This document shows positions 47,765-55,578 of a stretch of 64,000 bases of DNA, in pieces. This DNA is from Anaerocaecibacter muris (GTDB taxonomy: Bacteria; Bacillota; Clostridia; Christensenellales; Pumilibacteraceae). A program made the position numbers and the translations under genes. Positions within the stretch are counted from its first letter, which is position 1. Every line of letters begins with the position of its first letter. The DNA lies in contig NZ_CALPCE010000003.1 in the NCBI RefSeq assembly GCF_943192945.1, positions 186,001 to 250,000 on the forward strand. The letters run 5' to 3'. The notes beneath the pieces are model-generated. The model ran no database searches. It saw only the letters and a program-made list of their open reading frames with translations, and had not been told where the DNA came from.

Positions 47765-47873
47765 AGAGAGTATAATATTTCCCTCAAGCACAGTATAACA
47801 CACCTTGTCAAGACCATAAAATCATAACTATTTTTATTTTATGACAATGTTAACTTTGCCACACTTTAATAAT

Positions 47874-48395
47874 TTAATCCTCGGGCGGATTATCGTAATC
47901 ACCTTGAACGCCGCAATACATAAAGCACGGGTGCACCACTTAGCCCCAAAGGTCTTTAAGCAAAACTCCGTCGATATTCGCTTGCGCGACGAAATCGTCT
48001 ACGCTCTTATAAATTCGTTTCGTTTCTTTATTTTCAAAAAATATTCCCATATCGCGATAACGCACGGCATAATACTTGTTGTTATACCAAAACAGCATTT
48101 CTTTGTACCAATTCAACCCGTTTATAAAGTCCTCAAACGTAGCCTTGAATTTTTGACCTGCTTTATATTGTTCGCGGGCGCGCGATAGCGGCACAAGCAT
48201 TGGATAGCCTATTCCATGCCATTTCTCCATCAACTCGTCGCCACTACAACCCATCCACCCGCAATTCGGGCATTTATCCGTATTACCGTAATCATCCGCA
48301 AACGTAATATTGCCGCATACCTCGCACAGCACGGCGTTGTTATATTCGTTTGGATTATATTTTTGTACATGTCTTTGCTCTTTATTATTTGACAT
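47874..48395 (-). pseudogene. Paralogue of the zinc-ribbon immunity-like gene, cut by one nonsense codon
   Basis: The open part (47940-48395) encodes 151 residues with the same zinc ribbon (LCEVCGN; DKCPNCGW) and the same GYPMLVPLSRAREQYKAGQKF block as 46819-47352. It stops at TAA (47940-47942) where the paralogue has GAA; the change is one base at 47942 (C in the paralogue, A here, plus-strand reading). Past the stop the frame continues VVHPCFMYCGVQGDYDNPPED to a natural TAA at 47874-47876, still matching the paralogue in all but one residue. The break is therefore recent. The 151-residue product may still be made and partly active. Promoter at 48408-48437; predicted leader only about 6 nt and no ribosome-binding site. 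Confidence 0.8.
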
Positions 48396-48407
48396 TTACT
48401 TATACCC

Positions 48408-48437
48408 ATTATACTTTTTTGCCTTGCGTTTAGTCAA
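48408..48437 (-). promoter_or_regulatory. Sigma-A promoter of the broken zinc-ribbon paralogue
   Basis: On the minus strand, TTGACT (48432-48437), 18 nt, TATAAT (48408-48413). Predicted +1 near 48401 is 6 nt before the ATG. Confidence 0.7.
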
Positions 48438-48532
48438 TGTTTGGTCTTTTCGTGTCTTATCGTTTTAAATATTTTCAGCGGCGCGAGGCAATACAGGCTT
48501 ATCAACCCGATCAAACGCAACGAATTATCCAA

Positions 48533-48563
48533 CAAAAAAACGACCTTTCGATGGAAAAGTCGT
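48533..48563 (-). terminator. tuf (str operon) terminator
   Basis: A 10-bp stem, ACGACCTTTC (48540-48549) with GAAAAGTCGT (48554-48563), 4-nt loop. On the minus strand it is followed by seven T. It lies 30 nt after the tuf stop. Confidence 0.88.
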
Positions 48564-48593
48564 TCTTTTTGTTTTATGATATTGTTAATTGAC

Positions 48594-49796
48594 TTATTTG
48601 ATGATCTCGGTGATAACGCCCGAGCCAACCGTTCTGCCGCCTTCGCGGATAGCGAAGCGCAAGCCTTTTTCCGCCGCGATCGGGTGGATAAGCGTGACGG
48701 TCATCGTTACGTTGTCGCCCGGGGTAACCATTTCGATGCCCTTCGGCAATTCGACCAAGCCGGTAACGTCGGTCGTGCGGAAGTAGAACTGCGGACGGTA
48801 GCCATTGAAGAACGGAGTATGACGTCCACCCTCTTCCTTTTTAAGCACGTACACCTCGGCTTTGAATTCCGTGTGCGGGGTGATCGAACCGGGTTTGGCG
48901 ATAACCTGTCCGCGCTCGATGTCTTTACGGTCAACGCCGCGCAAAAGGATACCGGCGTTGTCGCCGCTCTGCGCGAAGTCAAGCGATTTGCGGAACATTT
49001 CGATACCGGTAACAACCGAGCTCTTCGTCGCTCTGATACCGACGATTTCTACGGGGTCGCCGACTTTGATGGATCCGCGTTCTACACGGCCGGTAGCAAC
49101 GGTGCCGCGACCGGTAATCGTGAAGATGTCCTCGACGGGCATAAGGAAAGGTTTATCCACGTCGCGTTCAGGGGTCGGGATATACTCGTCAACCGCCGCC
49201 ATGAGTTCCATAATGCAGTTGCAAGCGGGATCGTCCGCTTTGCCGTTCTGCGCCGCTTCCAACGCTTTGAGCGCCGAGCCGCGTACAACGGGCGCGCCGT
49301 CGCCGTCGAAGCCGTACTTGGAAAGAAGTTCGCGAACTTCCATATCGACGAGGTCAAGCATTTCTTCGTCGTCTACTTGATCGGTTTTGTTCATGAAAAC
49401 AGCGATTTTCGGAACACCGACCTGACGCGCGAGAACGATGTGCTCACGGGTCTGGGGCATAACGCCGTCGGTCGCCGCAACAACGAGGATTGCGCCGTCC
49501 ATCTGCGCCGCGCCGGTAATCATGTTTTTAACATAGTCCGCGTGCCCCGGGCAGTCAACGTGCGCGTAGTGACGGTTTTCCGTCTGATACTCGACGTGCG
49601 AAGTGTTAATGGTAATTCCGCGCGCTTTCTCTTCCGGCGCTTTGTCGATCTGGTCGTAACGCATTTGTTCCGCCAAGCCTTTCGCCGCAAGAACCATGGT
49701 GATTGCCGCGGTCAAAGTGGTTTTGCCGTGGTCAACGTGACCGATGGTACCAATGTTGACGTGCGGTTTGCTTCTGTCAAATTTTGCCTTTGCCAT
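48594..49796 (-). CDS. tuf: Elongation factor Tu
   Basis: 400 residues. GTPase that carries aminoacyl-tRNA to the ribosome. G1 [10 protein letters not shown], switch I with RGITIN, G3 [13 protein letters not shown]4 NKTD, then beta-barrel domains 2 and 3 with [13 protein letters not shown] and the tRNA-contacting C-terminus [13 protein letters not shown]. The start has GGAGG upstream. Last gene of the rpsL-rpsG-fusA-tuf operon, 150 bp after fusA, followed by a strong terminator. Confidence 0.99.
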   Translation of the reverse strand: MAKAKFDRSKPHVNIGTIGHVDHGKTTLTAAITMVLAAKGLAEQMRYDQIDKAPEEKARGITINTSHVEYQTENRHYAHVDCPGHADYVKNMITGAAQMDGAILVVAATDGVMPQTREHIVLARQVGVPKIAVFMNKTDQVDDEEMLDLVDMEVRELLSKYGFDGDGAPVVRGSALKALEAAQNGKADDPACNCIMELMAAVDEYIPTPERDVDKPFLMPVEDIFTITGRGTVATGRVERGSIKVGDPVEIVGIRATKSSVVTGIEMFRKSLDFAQSGDNAGILLRGVDRKDIERGQVIAKPGSITPHTEFKAEVYVLKKEEGGRHTPFFNGYRPQFYFRTTDVTGLVELPKGIEMVTPGDNVTMTVTLIHPIAAEKGLRFAIREGGRTVGSGVITEIIK

Positions 49797-49946
49797 TTTT
49801 AAATATCCTCCAAGAGAATCTTTTTTTATTTATTTGCCTTATTATAACACTCTTTTACTAAAATCTCAACCGTTTTAACGGTGATTTCCAAAAGATTTTA
49901 ACGCGCAGTAAGGCGACGCGCGCTATATAGAAAACGTAATAAAGAT

Positions 49947-52046
49947 TTAAGCGTTAGCTTTGGCGCGTTCGCCGATAACCTTTTCCGCTATGTTGCGCGG
50001 AACTTCGGCATAGTGGTCGAACTGCATGGTGTAGTTGCCGCGGCCCTGCGTGCGCGAACGAAGGTCGGTCGCGTACCCGAACATTTCGGACAGCGGGATT
50101 TCCGCGTGGATAATCTGACTGCCGTTGTTAAGGTCTGTGCCGAAAATCGTGCCGCGACGCGAGCTAACATTGCCCATAACGTCGCCCAAGTATTCGTCGG
50201 GCAAAGTTACGTCCACTTTCATGATAGGTTCGAGCAAGTACGCGTCGCCTTTTTTCATGCCGTCTTTAAACGCCATGGAACCGGCAATTTTGAACGCCAT
50301 TTCGGAGGAGTCAACCTCGTGATAGCTTCCGTCGTAAAGCGTGACTTTAAAGTCAACACATTCGTAACCGGCAAGGATACCGCTCATGCGCGCTTCCTGA
50401 ATACCGTTATCGACCGCAGGGATATACTCCTTGGGAACGGACCCGCCGACGGTCTTATCCTCGAACACATAGCCTTGACCCTGTTCGAGCGGCTCCATAA
50501 TGACCTTACAGTGACCGTACTGACCTTTACCGCCCGACTGACGGATATACTTGCCTTCCGCCTCGATCTTCTTGCGGATGGTTTCGCGGTAAGCGACCTG
50601 CGGTTTGCCGACGTTGGCTTCGACCTTGAATTCGCGGAGCAAGCGATCGACAATTATGTCGAGGTGCAGCTCGCCCATACCCGCGATAATGGTCTGACCC
50701 GTTTCCTGATCGGTATATGTCTTGAAAGTCGGGTCTTCCTCGGCGAGTTTGATAAGCGCCATGGTCATTTTTTCCTGACCGGCTTTGGTCTTGGGCTCGA
50801 TAGCGACGCGAATAACGGGTTCGGGGAACTCCATGCTCTCCAAAATAATGGGGTGCGAAACGTCGCAGAGCGTGTCGCCCGTGGTCGTGTCTTTAAGTCC
50901 GACTATCGCGCAAATATCGCCAGCGCGGACTTCTTCGATATCGGTACGGGAATTGGAGTGCATAAGCAAAAGTCTGCCGATACGCTCTTTTTTATCCTTT
51001 GTCGAGTTGAGCACGTACGACCCCGCGGGGCATACGCCGCTGTAACAACGGAAGAACGCGAGCTTACCGACGAAAGGGTCGGCGGCAATCTTGAACGCCA
51101 AGCCCGAGAACGGCTCTTTGTCGTCGGTCTTGCGCTCGACTTCCGCGCCGCTCTTATCCGTGCCTTTAATGTTGGCAATGTCGAGCGGGCTGGGCAGATA
51201 GTAAACAACCGCGTCCAAAAGTTTTTGCACGCCTTTGTTTTTATACGACGAACCGCAGAACACGGGGTTCATGGTCATGCCGATGGTCGCTTTGCGCACG
51301 GCATTGCGAATTTCCTCGACGGACAATTCTTCGCCCGCAAAGAATTTTTCCATAAGCGCGTCGTCTGTTTCCGCAACCGCTTCCAAAAGGATCTGGCGGT
51401 ATTCTTCCGCCTGCGCCTTCATGTCGGCGGGGATTTCGGTTTCGTTGATAACGTTGCCGAGCTCGTCCTCGTAAATTTCCGCTTTCATGGTCACAAGGTC
51501 GATCATGCCTTTAAACGTGTCTTCCTTGCCGACGGGAATCTGCAACGCGACGGGGTGCGCGCCCAACCGATCTTTCATCATTTTAAGCACGTTAAAGAAG
51601 TTCGCGCCGTTGATGTCCATCTTGTTGACGTAAGCGATACGCGGCACGCCGTACTTGTCCGCCTGCCGCCAAACGGTTTCGGACTGCGGCTCGACGCCGC
51701 CTTTTGCGCAGAACACCGCAACCGCACCGTCGAGAACTTTAAGCGAACGCTCGACCTCGACCGTAAAGTCAACGTGCCCCGGCGTGTCTATAAGATTGAT
51801 GCGCGTCATAGGCGCGTCGGGAGAGGTGCGCCACTGCGTGGTGGTAGCGGCGGAAGTAATGGTAATGCCGCGTTCCTGCTCCTGAACCATCCAGTCCATG
51901 GTCGCGCCGCCGTCGTGAACCTCGCCAATCTTGTGCACCTTGCCCGTATAGAACAAAATACGCTCGGAAGTAGTGGTCTTGCCCGCGTCGATATGCGCCA
52001 TGATACCGATGTTACGCGTGTTTTCCAATGCAAATTGTCTTGCCAT
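49947..52046 (-). CDS. fusA: Elongation factor G
   Basis: 699 residues. Translocation GTPase of the ribosome. G1 [15 protein letters not shown], switch [11 protein letters not shown]4 NKMD, domain IV with [27 protein letters not shown], the tip that enters the A site, and C-terminal [12 protein letters not shown]. No duplication or ribosomal-protection signature, so it is the housekeeping EF-G. It lies 267 bp downstream of rpsG, with the first 161-bp structured element in that gap. Confidence 0.99.
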   Translation of the reverse strand: MARQFALENTRNIGIMAHIDAGKTTTSERILFYTGKVHKIGEVHDGGATMDWMVQEQERGITITSAATTTQWRTSPDAPMTRINLIDTPGHVDFTVEVERSLKVLDGAVAVFCAKGGVEPQSETVWRQADKYGVPRIAYVNKMDINGANFFNVLKMMKDRLGAHPVALQIPVGKEDTFKGMIDLVTMKAEIYEDELGNVINETEIPADMKAQAEEYRQILLEAVAETDDALMEKFFAGEELSVEEIRNAVRKATIGMTMNPVFCGSSYKNKGVQKLLDAVVYYLPSPLDIANIKGTDKSGAEVERKTDDKEPFSGLAFKIAADPFVGKLAFFRCYSGVCPAGSYVLNSTKDKKERIGRLLLMHSNSRTDIEEVRAGDICAIVGLKDTTTGDTLCDVSHPIILESMEFPEPVIRVAIEPKTKAGQEKMTMALIKLAEEDPTFKTYTDQETGQTIIAGMGELHLDIIVDRLLREFKVEANVGKPQVAYRETIRKKIEAEGKYIRQSGGKGQYGHCKVIMEPLEQGQGYVFEDKTVGGSVPKEYIPAVDNGIQEARMSGILAGYECVDFKVTLYDGSYHEVDSSEMAFKIAGSMAFKDGMKKGDAYLLEPIMKVDVTLPDEYLGDVMGNVSSRRGTIFGTDLNNGSQIIHAEIPLSEMFGYATDLRSRTQGRGNYTMQFDHYAEVPRNIAEKVIGERAKANA

Positions 52047-52149
52047 AATAATTTCCTCTTATTAAATTCGGAACTCGCAATGCGACGTTCGGAATTACGG
52101 AGCGGCTATGCCGCCTTACTAAACTTAAATTGTATACGATATTAGCAGA

Positions 52150-52310
52150 AACCGATGAGCAAGCGTGACGCGACAATATTTGCGTCGGCGTTTTGCGCCG
52201 AGAACAAGGCGCGTCCGCGCCGTCGTATGTTCACTATACGACAAGCGGGCGCAACGCAGTTATCGCACAAAACGACAGCAAGATGTCGCACGAACGCTTG
52301 TGAATCGGTT
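52150..52310 (-). repeat. 161-bp self-complementary element between rpsG and fusA
   Basis: The ends AACCGAT...ATCGGTT and then CAAGCGT...ACGCTTG pair, and pairing continues in blocks to the centre (inner hairpin GTCGTA/TACGAC). Conserved internal strings shared with 52936-53096 are GAGAACAAGGCGC and CAACGCAGTTATCGC. It begins 3 nt after the rpsG stop codon. The outer stem sequence differs from the other copy but is still complementary within the element, which favours a folded RNA over a simple transposon remnant. Confidence 0.7.
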
Positions 52311-52313
52311 ATA

Positions 52314-52784
52314 TTACCAACGGAAATGCGCGAACGCCTTGTTGGCTTCTGCCACTCTGTGCATTTCCTCTTTGCGCTTGACCGACGCGCCGGTGTTGTT
52401 GTACGCGTCGATAAGCTCGCCCGCGAGCCGTTCGTCCATGGTCTTTTCGCCGCGCTTGCGAGCGAACGAAACAATCCAACGTATGGCGAGCGTCTGCTGA
52501 CGGTCGGCACGGATTTCCAGCGGAACCTGATAGGTCGAACCGCCTACTCTGCGCGCCTTAACTTCCAACTGCGGCTTAACGTTTGTCATTGCTTGATTAA
52601 AAACGTCAACCGGTTCGAGCGACGTCTTTTCCTTAATAATGGAAAAAGCGTCGTAAACAATAGCCTGTGCCGTACCCTTTTTGCCGTCTTGCATAACCTG
52701 ATTGACGAGCTTGGTAACGACTTTGCTGTTATATATAGGGTCGGGTAAAACGTCCCGTTTGGGGACACCGCTTCTTCTCGGCAT
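52314..52784 (-). CDS. rpsG: Ribosomal protein S7
   Basis: 156 residues, standard length, from the ATG at 52784 with GGAG 8 nt upstream; a slightly longer in-frame ORF is ignored. It binds the 3' major domain of 16S rRNA and organises the 30S head. Family stretches: [81 protein letters not shown] and [18 protein letters not shown] at the C-terminus. In E. coli S7 autoregulates this operon; whether it does so here is unknown. Confidence 0.99.
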   Translation of the reverse strand: MPRRSGVPKRDVLPDPIYNSKVVTKLVNQVMQDGKKGTAQAIVYDAFSIIKEKTSLEPVDVFNQAMTNVKPQLEVKARRVGGSTYQVPLEIRADRQQTLAIRWIVSFARKRGEKTMDERLAGELIDAYNNTGASVKRKEEMHRVAEANKAFAHFRW

Positions 52785-52935
52785 GATAATCTCCTTATTC
52801 AAATTTTTTCGGGGCATGTCCGCCCCGCGTCGCGCTTTCCTTTATATATAATAATGAAAAGCGATTGCTTGCGCCAAAGAACAAAGTATTCGCCTATGCC
52901 TGACTAAAATAATAATTAAGACAAACATAGCGCAC

Positions 52936-53096
52936 GTACTGTCGAACAAGCGCGGCGCGAACGGATTGCGTCGGCGTTTGCGAGCGAGAACAAGGCGCAA
53001 CCGCGCAGTCGTAGCAGCGCTACGTCAAGCGGTTGCAACGCAGTTATCGCCGAAAACGGCAGCAATGCGTCGCGTGAGCGCGCAGAGAAACAGTAC
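52936..53096 (-). repeat. 161-bp self-complementary element between rpsL and rpsG
   Basis: The ends GTACTGT...ACAGTAC pair, followed by GCGCG/CGCGC and ATTGC/GCAAT blocks, CAACCGC/GCGGTTG, and an inner hairpin CGTAG/CTACG. It has the same length as 52150-52310 and the same core strings. It begins 4 nt after the rpsL stop. The 52785-53100 gap holds this element and otherwise only the rpsG ribosome-binding region. Confidence 0.7.
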
Positions 53097-53100
53097 TGAA

Positions 53101-53472
53101 TTACTTCGCTTTTTTAGCGCCGTACTTCGAGCGAGCTTGCTTGCGCTTGGCAACACCCGCGGTGTCTAATGCACCGCGAATGATGTGGTATCGCACACCC
53201 GGCAAGTCCTTCACACGCCCGCCCCTGACGAGCACAACAGAGTGTTCCTGCAAGTTGTGTCCGATACCGGGGATATAAACCGTACCTTCCATCTTATTGA
53301 CAAGCCGCACACGAGCGATCTTGCGCAAAGCGGAGTTAGGCTTTTTAGGCGTGGTCGTTGTAACCGAAAGGCACACGCCGCGTTTCTGCGGGTTGTTATC
53401 GAGAATAGGGCTCATGGACTTATACTCGACCTTTTGCCGACCTTTCCTAACAAGCTGGTTAATCGTAGGCAT
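53101..53472 (-). CDS. rpsL: Ribosomal protein S12
   Basis: 123 residues. It sits at the decoding centre and affects accuracy. [17 protein letters not shown] carries the streptomycin-site lysines (Lys43/44 here, the region of E. coli Lys42), and [23 protein letters not shown] carries the second site (region of Lys87). Both are wild type, so no streptomycin-resistance change is seen. AGGAGG precedes the ATG. First gene of the str operon; promoter at 53576-53605. Confidence 0.99.
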   Translation of the reverse strand: MPTINQLVRKGRQKVEYKSMSPILDNNPQKRGVCLSVTTTTPKKPNSALRKIARVRLVNKMEGTVYIPGIGHNLQEHSVVLVRGGRVKDLPGVRYHIIRGALDTAGVAKRKQARSKYGAKKAK

Positions 53473-53548
53473 ATTACTCTACCTCCTTATAGTAGTATTG
53501 CCGCTCCCGCTTCGAGTACGCGACCCGAATAAAGAGCAATTGAGACCT

Positions 53549-53570
53549 GTACGCATATTTTCACGCGTAC
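53549..53570 (-). promoter_or_regulatory. Hairpin at the 5' end of the str operon mRNA
   Basis: GTACGCGT-gaaaat-ATGCGTAC on the minus strand, an 8-bp stem that starts at the predicted +1 (about 53569). It may protect the 5' end or take part in control of ribosomal protein synthesis. Confidence 0.45.
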
Positions 53571-53575
53571 TCCTT

Positions 53576-53605
53576 ATTATAGATAATTTTATGCCCCCTT
53601 GTCAA
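53576..53605 (-). promoter_or_regulatory. Sigma-A promoter of the str operon
   Basis: On the minus strand, TTGACA (53600-53605), 18 nt, TATAAT (53576-53581). It gives about 97 nt of leader before rpsL. Confidence 0.8.
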
Positions 53606-53710
53606 GCGTTTTAAAGCGAGTGAATAACGAAAAGTGATGGGTGAAAATTTACAAACGTATTACGCGGTACTACATAGGCTGATTTTACTATATAGAAAAG
53701 ATAAGTCTAT

Positions 53711-53758
53711 ACCCCCATCATTCCGAGCTTGCCGAGCAATCCGAGCGATCCGCCGCAG
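53711..53758 (-). repeat. Dispersed intergenic repeat, short type, inverted
   Basis: CCCCCATCATTCCGAGCTTG, CCGAGCAATCCGAGCGATCC, GCCGCAG. One of three copies in the gene-free 53606-54003 stretch. Confidence 0.7.
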
Positions 53759-53779
53759 AAAAATACAGCATTATCACCC

Positions 53780-53840
53780 ATGCGGCTTACGCCTTGATTT
53801 CTCCGCTTCGCGCGTTCCGCGCTTCGGTCGAAATGATGGG
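53780..53840 (+). repeat. Dispersed intergenic repeat, long type
   Basis: TGCGGCTTACGCCTTGATTT, CTCCGCTTCGCGCGTTCCGC, GCTTCGGTCGAAATGATGGG; matches 8217-8286. Confidence 0.75.
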
Positions 53841-53940
53841 AAGAAAAACAAAACACGCCTTTATACGCTTTGTCGAAATTATAAGCATAGAGCGTGCGCG
53901 CTTTGGTAGAGATAGTGTATATAGAAAAGAAATGCTTTTA

Positions 53941-53988
53941 CCCCCATCATTCCGAGCCTGTCGAGGAATCAAGGCGATCCGCCGCAGG
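53941..53988 (-). repeat. Dispersed intergenic repeat, short type, inverted
   Basis: CCCCCATCATTCCGAGCCTG, TCGAGGAATCAAGGCGATCC, GCCGCAGG; reverse complement of the 24050-24099 type. Confidence 0.75.
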
Positions 53989-54003
53989 AAGTTAAATATA
54001 AAT

Positions 54004-54213
54004 TCACGGCGCGTCTGTTATCCCTAATAAATAATCTGCCGACACATTAAACAAAGTACATATTTTTAAGAAAACAGTAAGCGACGGCAATCGCCTACCG
54101 TTTTCATAATGAGAGTAAGCATTGCGCGTCAATCCGAGTGCCAACGAAACCTCATACGCCGACATACCTTTCTCTAAACGCAATTCCTTTAATTTTTGAG
54201 ATAATTGTTCCAC
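54004..54213 (-). CDS. Small XRE-family (Cro/CI-like) repressor
   Basis: 69 residues, a bare helix-turn-helix domain: LRLEKGMSAYEVSLALGLTRNAYSHYENGRRLPSLTVFLKICTLFNVSADYLLG. The recognition helix is at LTRNAYSHYENG. The start is GTG at 54213, exactly at the predicted +1 of a TATAAT promoter (54220-54225), so the message appears leaderless; there is no ribosome-binding site. It is divergent from 54310-54615, with two matching 13-bp palindromes between them, so it most likely represses both genes. Confidence 0.88.
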   Translation of the reverse strand: MEQLSQKLKELRLEKGMSAYEVSLALGLTRNAYSHYENGRRLPSLTVFLKICTLFNVSADYLLGITDAP

Positions 54214-54219
54214 ATTTGT

Positions 54220-54225
54220 ATTATA
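54220..54225 (-). promoter_or_regulatory. -10 element of the XRE repressor gene
   Basis: TATAAT on the minus strand; the seventh base downstream is the G of the GTG start. The -35 region is weak and lies next to operator 1. Confidence 0.6.
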
Positions 54226-54247
54226 TCATATAATTTATATAATAGTT

Positions 54248-54272
54248 AAAATGACACTTTAAGTGTCATTTT
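54248..54272. promoter_or_regulatory. Operator 1 of the divergent switch
   Basis: Perfect palindrome of 12-bp arms around one base; its core ACACTTTAAGTGT (54254-54266) matches operator 2. It abuts the -35 regions of both promoters. Confidence 0.7.
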
Positions 54273-54274
54273 GC

Positions 54275-54303
54275 TTGACGCGACACTTAAAGTGTGCTAT
54301 TAT
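54275..54303 (+). promoter_or_regulatory. Promoter of the small Cys-rich gene with operator 2 in the spacer
   Basis: TTGACG (54275-54280), 17 nt, TATTAT (54298-54303). The spacer contains ACACTTAAAGTGT (54283-54295), the second copy of the operator. Predicted +1 is 54310, the A of the ATG. Confidence 0.7.
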
Positions 54304-54309
54304 TTTAAT

Positions 54310-54615
54310 ATGATTGACAATACCGACGATTATCAAATATATCCTATTCCGCCGAGCTGTACAAACTGTCGGCATTTTGCGCAACACTATATAAAATGGG
54401 ATAAAAAGTTTCATGCGATCATGCAAGGGCATTGTCTTTGTCGGAGAGTGAACGATATTCATTGCCCCGATCGCATAACAAAATGCGACCGCTGGGAATA
54501 CAACGCAGACTGCCGTAAACAGAAAATTAAATCTATTAAGCAAACTTTGGAAAACATAGAAATTACCGTAAGAATGATAGCCGAAACGCTTACGGACGAA
54601 GAACTGTTATCATAA
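54310..54615 (+). CDS. Small cysteine-rich (zinc-finger-like) protein
   Basis: 101 residues from the ATG at 54310. PSCTNCRHF, GHCLCRR and IHCPDRITKCDRWE provide CxxC-type pairs that could bind zinc; the C-terminal third is helical (KSIKQTLENIEITVRMIAETLTDEELL). No signal peptide. Similar small proteins occur in phage-like or conjugative regions, but no function is known to me. The reading frame extends upstream to 54271 only through non-ATG codons inside the operator, so the ATG at the predicted transcription start is preferred. It is controlled by the divergent XRE repressor, judging by the two shared palindromes. Confidence 0.75.
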   Translation: MIDNTDDYQIYPIPPSCTNCRHFAQHYIKWDKKFHAIMQGHCLCRRVNDIHCPDRITKCDRWEYNADCRKQKIKSIKQTLENIEITVRMIAETLTDEELLS

Positions 54616-54706
54616 AACAATCGACGAAATTTTTAACTACGTTTTTCGTTCGTATAAAAAACAACCGCTTTGGTTTACTGCAAAGCGGCTGTATGCGTTA
54701 TGTACT

Positions 54707-55366
54707 TTATTCGTCGTCGCAACGCTCGACGGAAATAATGAACGGATTGTTTTCCATAATTTCGTTAAGCGTTTGCGAGGAGTATTCCTTGTCGGTTTTG
54801 AGTACCGCGTGATATACGGTTTGGTCGCCGTCGCGGGCAATTGACAGACTGTTAAAGTGTTCGGTTTCAAACAGTTCTTTTACCTTATTGCTCTCGTCGC
54901 CGACGTTTTTAAACGCTATGCGCACGCGATAGAATTTTTTGGTGCTGAACAGTTTGCAATTTATATGGCAAATGCACTGTACGGCGATTATCAGGATTGT
55001 CGCGCCGACAGCGACGACGTACAAGCCCGCGCCCGCCGCCATGCCGACGCCCGCAGTCGCCCATATTCCGGCGGCGGTGGTGAGCCCGTGCATTTTTTGT
55101 CCGCGTAGCATGATTATGCCCGCGCCCAAAAAGCCCACGCCCGAAACTATTTGCGCCGCAACGCGCGAAGCGTCCGCATCCATGCCCGCAAACGCGTACT
55201 TGCTGACGACCATGATTAACGCCGCGCCCACGCACACGATTGCGTGCGTGCGTATTCCCGCCTCCTTGTAGCGCAGCTTGCGCTCGAACCCTATGGCAAA
55301 ACCCAGCACAACCGCCACGGCTACGCCTATAAGGTGCATAAGTTCGTTGATAATTATTTCTTTCAT
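54707..55366 (-). CDS. MgtC/SapB-family membrane protein
   Basis: 219 residues. Four or five membrane segments in the first 140 residues with the family core FAIGFERKLRYKEAGIRTHAIVCVGAALIM and ASRVAAQIVSGVGFLGAGIIML, then a cytosolic ACT-like domain (RVRIAFKNVGDESNKVKELFE...). MgtC-type proteins modulate ATP synthase, phosphate or Mg2+ homeostasis; SapB-type members have poorly known roles. The start has AGGAAGG about 8 nt upstream. A 108-nt structured leader (55367-55474) precedes it. No Mg2+ transporter gene adjoins. Confidence 0.92.
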   Translation of the reverse strand: MKEIIINELMHLIGVAVAVVLGFAIGFERKLRYKEAGIRTHAIVCVGAALIMVVSKYAFAGMDADASRVAAQIVSGVGFLGAGIIMLRGQKMHGLTTAAGIWATAGVGMAAGAGLYVVAVGATILIIAVQCICHINCKLFSTKKFYRVRIAFKNVGDESNKVKELFETEHFNSLSIARDGDQTVYHAVLKTDKEYSSQTLNEIMENNPFIISVERCDDE

Positions 55367-55474
55367 GTCCGACCTTCCTACAATGTTTTTTTAACGCCGA
55401 TAAAAACCCGCGCTCACCGCGCGAAGCCCGCATATAACAATTTATATGTTGCGGTTTCCTACCCCGATAACGAT
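55367..55474 (-). promoter_or_regulatory. Structured 5' leader of the mgtC-like gene, class unassigned
   Basis: From predicted +1 (about 55474) three hairpins can form in order: CATATA/TATATG closed further by CCG/CGG; CGCG/CGCG around CGGTGAG; and GTTTTTA/TAAAAAAC. The last could compete with the ribosome-binding region. It does not match the M-box pattern as far as I can tell by eye. Confidence 0.4.
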
Positions 55475-55480
55475 TAGTTA

Positions 55481-55509
55481 ATTATAGCACACATATTTTA
55501 AAATTTCAA
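55481..55509 (-). promoter_or_regulatory. Sigma-A promoter of the mgtC-like gene
   Basis: On the minus strand, TTGAAA (55504-55509), 17 nt, TATAAT (55481-55486). Confidence 0.75.
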
Positions 55510-55578
55510 TGCGATTTTTTAAATACTTTTAATTTTTTTAATTAAATTTCGCGCGCCGTAATTATTGTTAAATGCTAT

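Noticed and set aside
50013-52145. 710-codon frame opposite fusA
   Set aside because: fusA is unmistakable; the antisense translation is a compositional artefact.
52150-52310. Insertion sequence remnant
   Set aside because: No transposase, and the terminal sequences differ between the two copies while remaining self-complementary; a MITE origin is still possible and is stated in the finding.
53966-54004. A second small RNA gene or CRISPR-like array in the repeat-rich gap
   Set aside because: The repeats are unevenly spaced, alternate in orientation and have no unique spacers, so this is not a CRISPR array; none is seen anywhere in the window.
55367-55474. M-box (Mg2+) riboswitch before the mgtC-like gene
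   Set aside because: The leader is too short and lacks the recognisable M-box conserved blocks; kept only as an unassigned structured leader.
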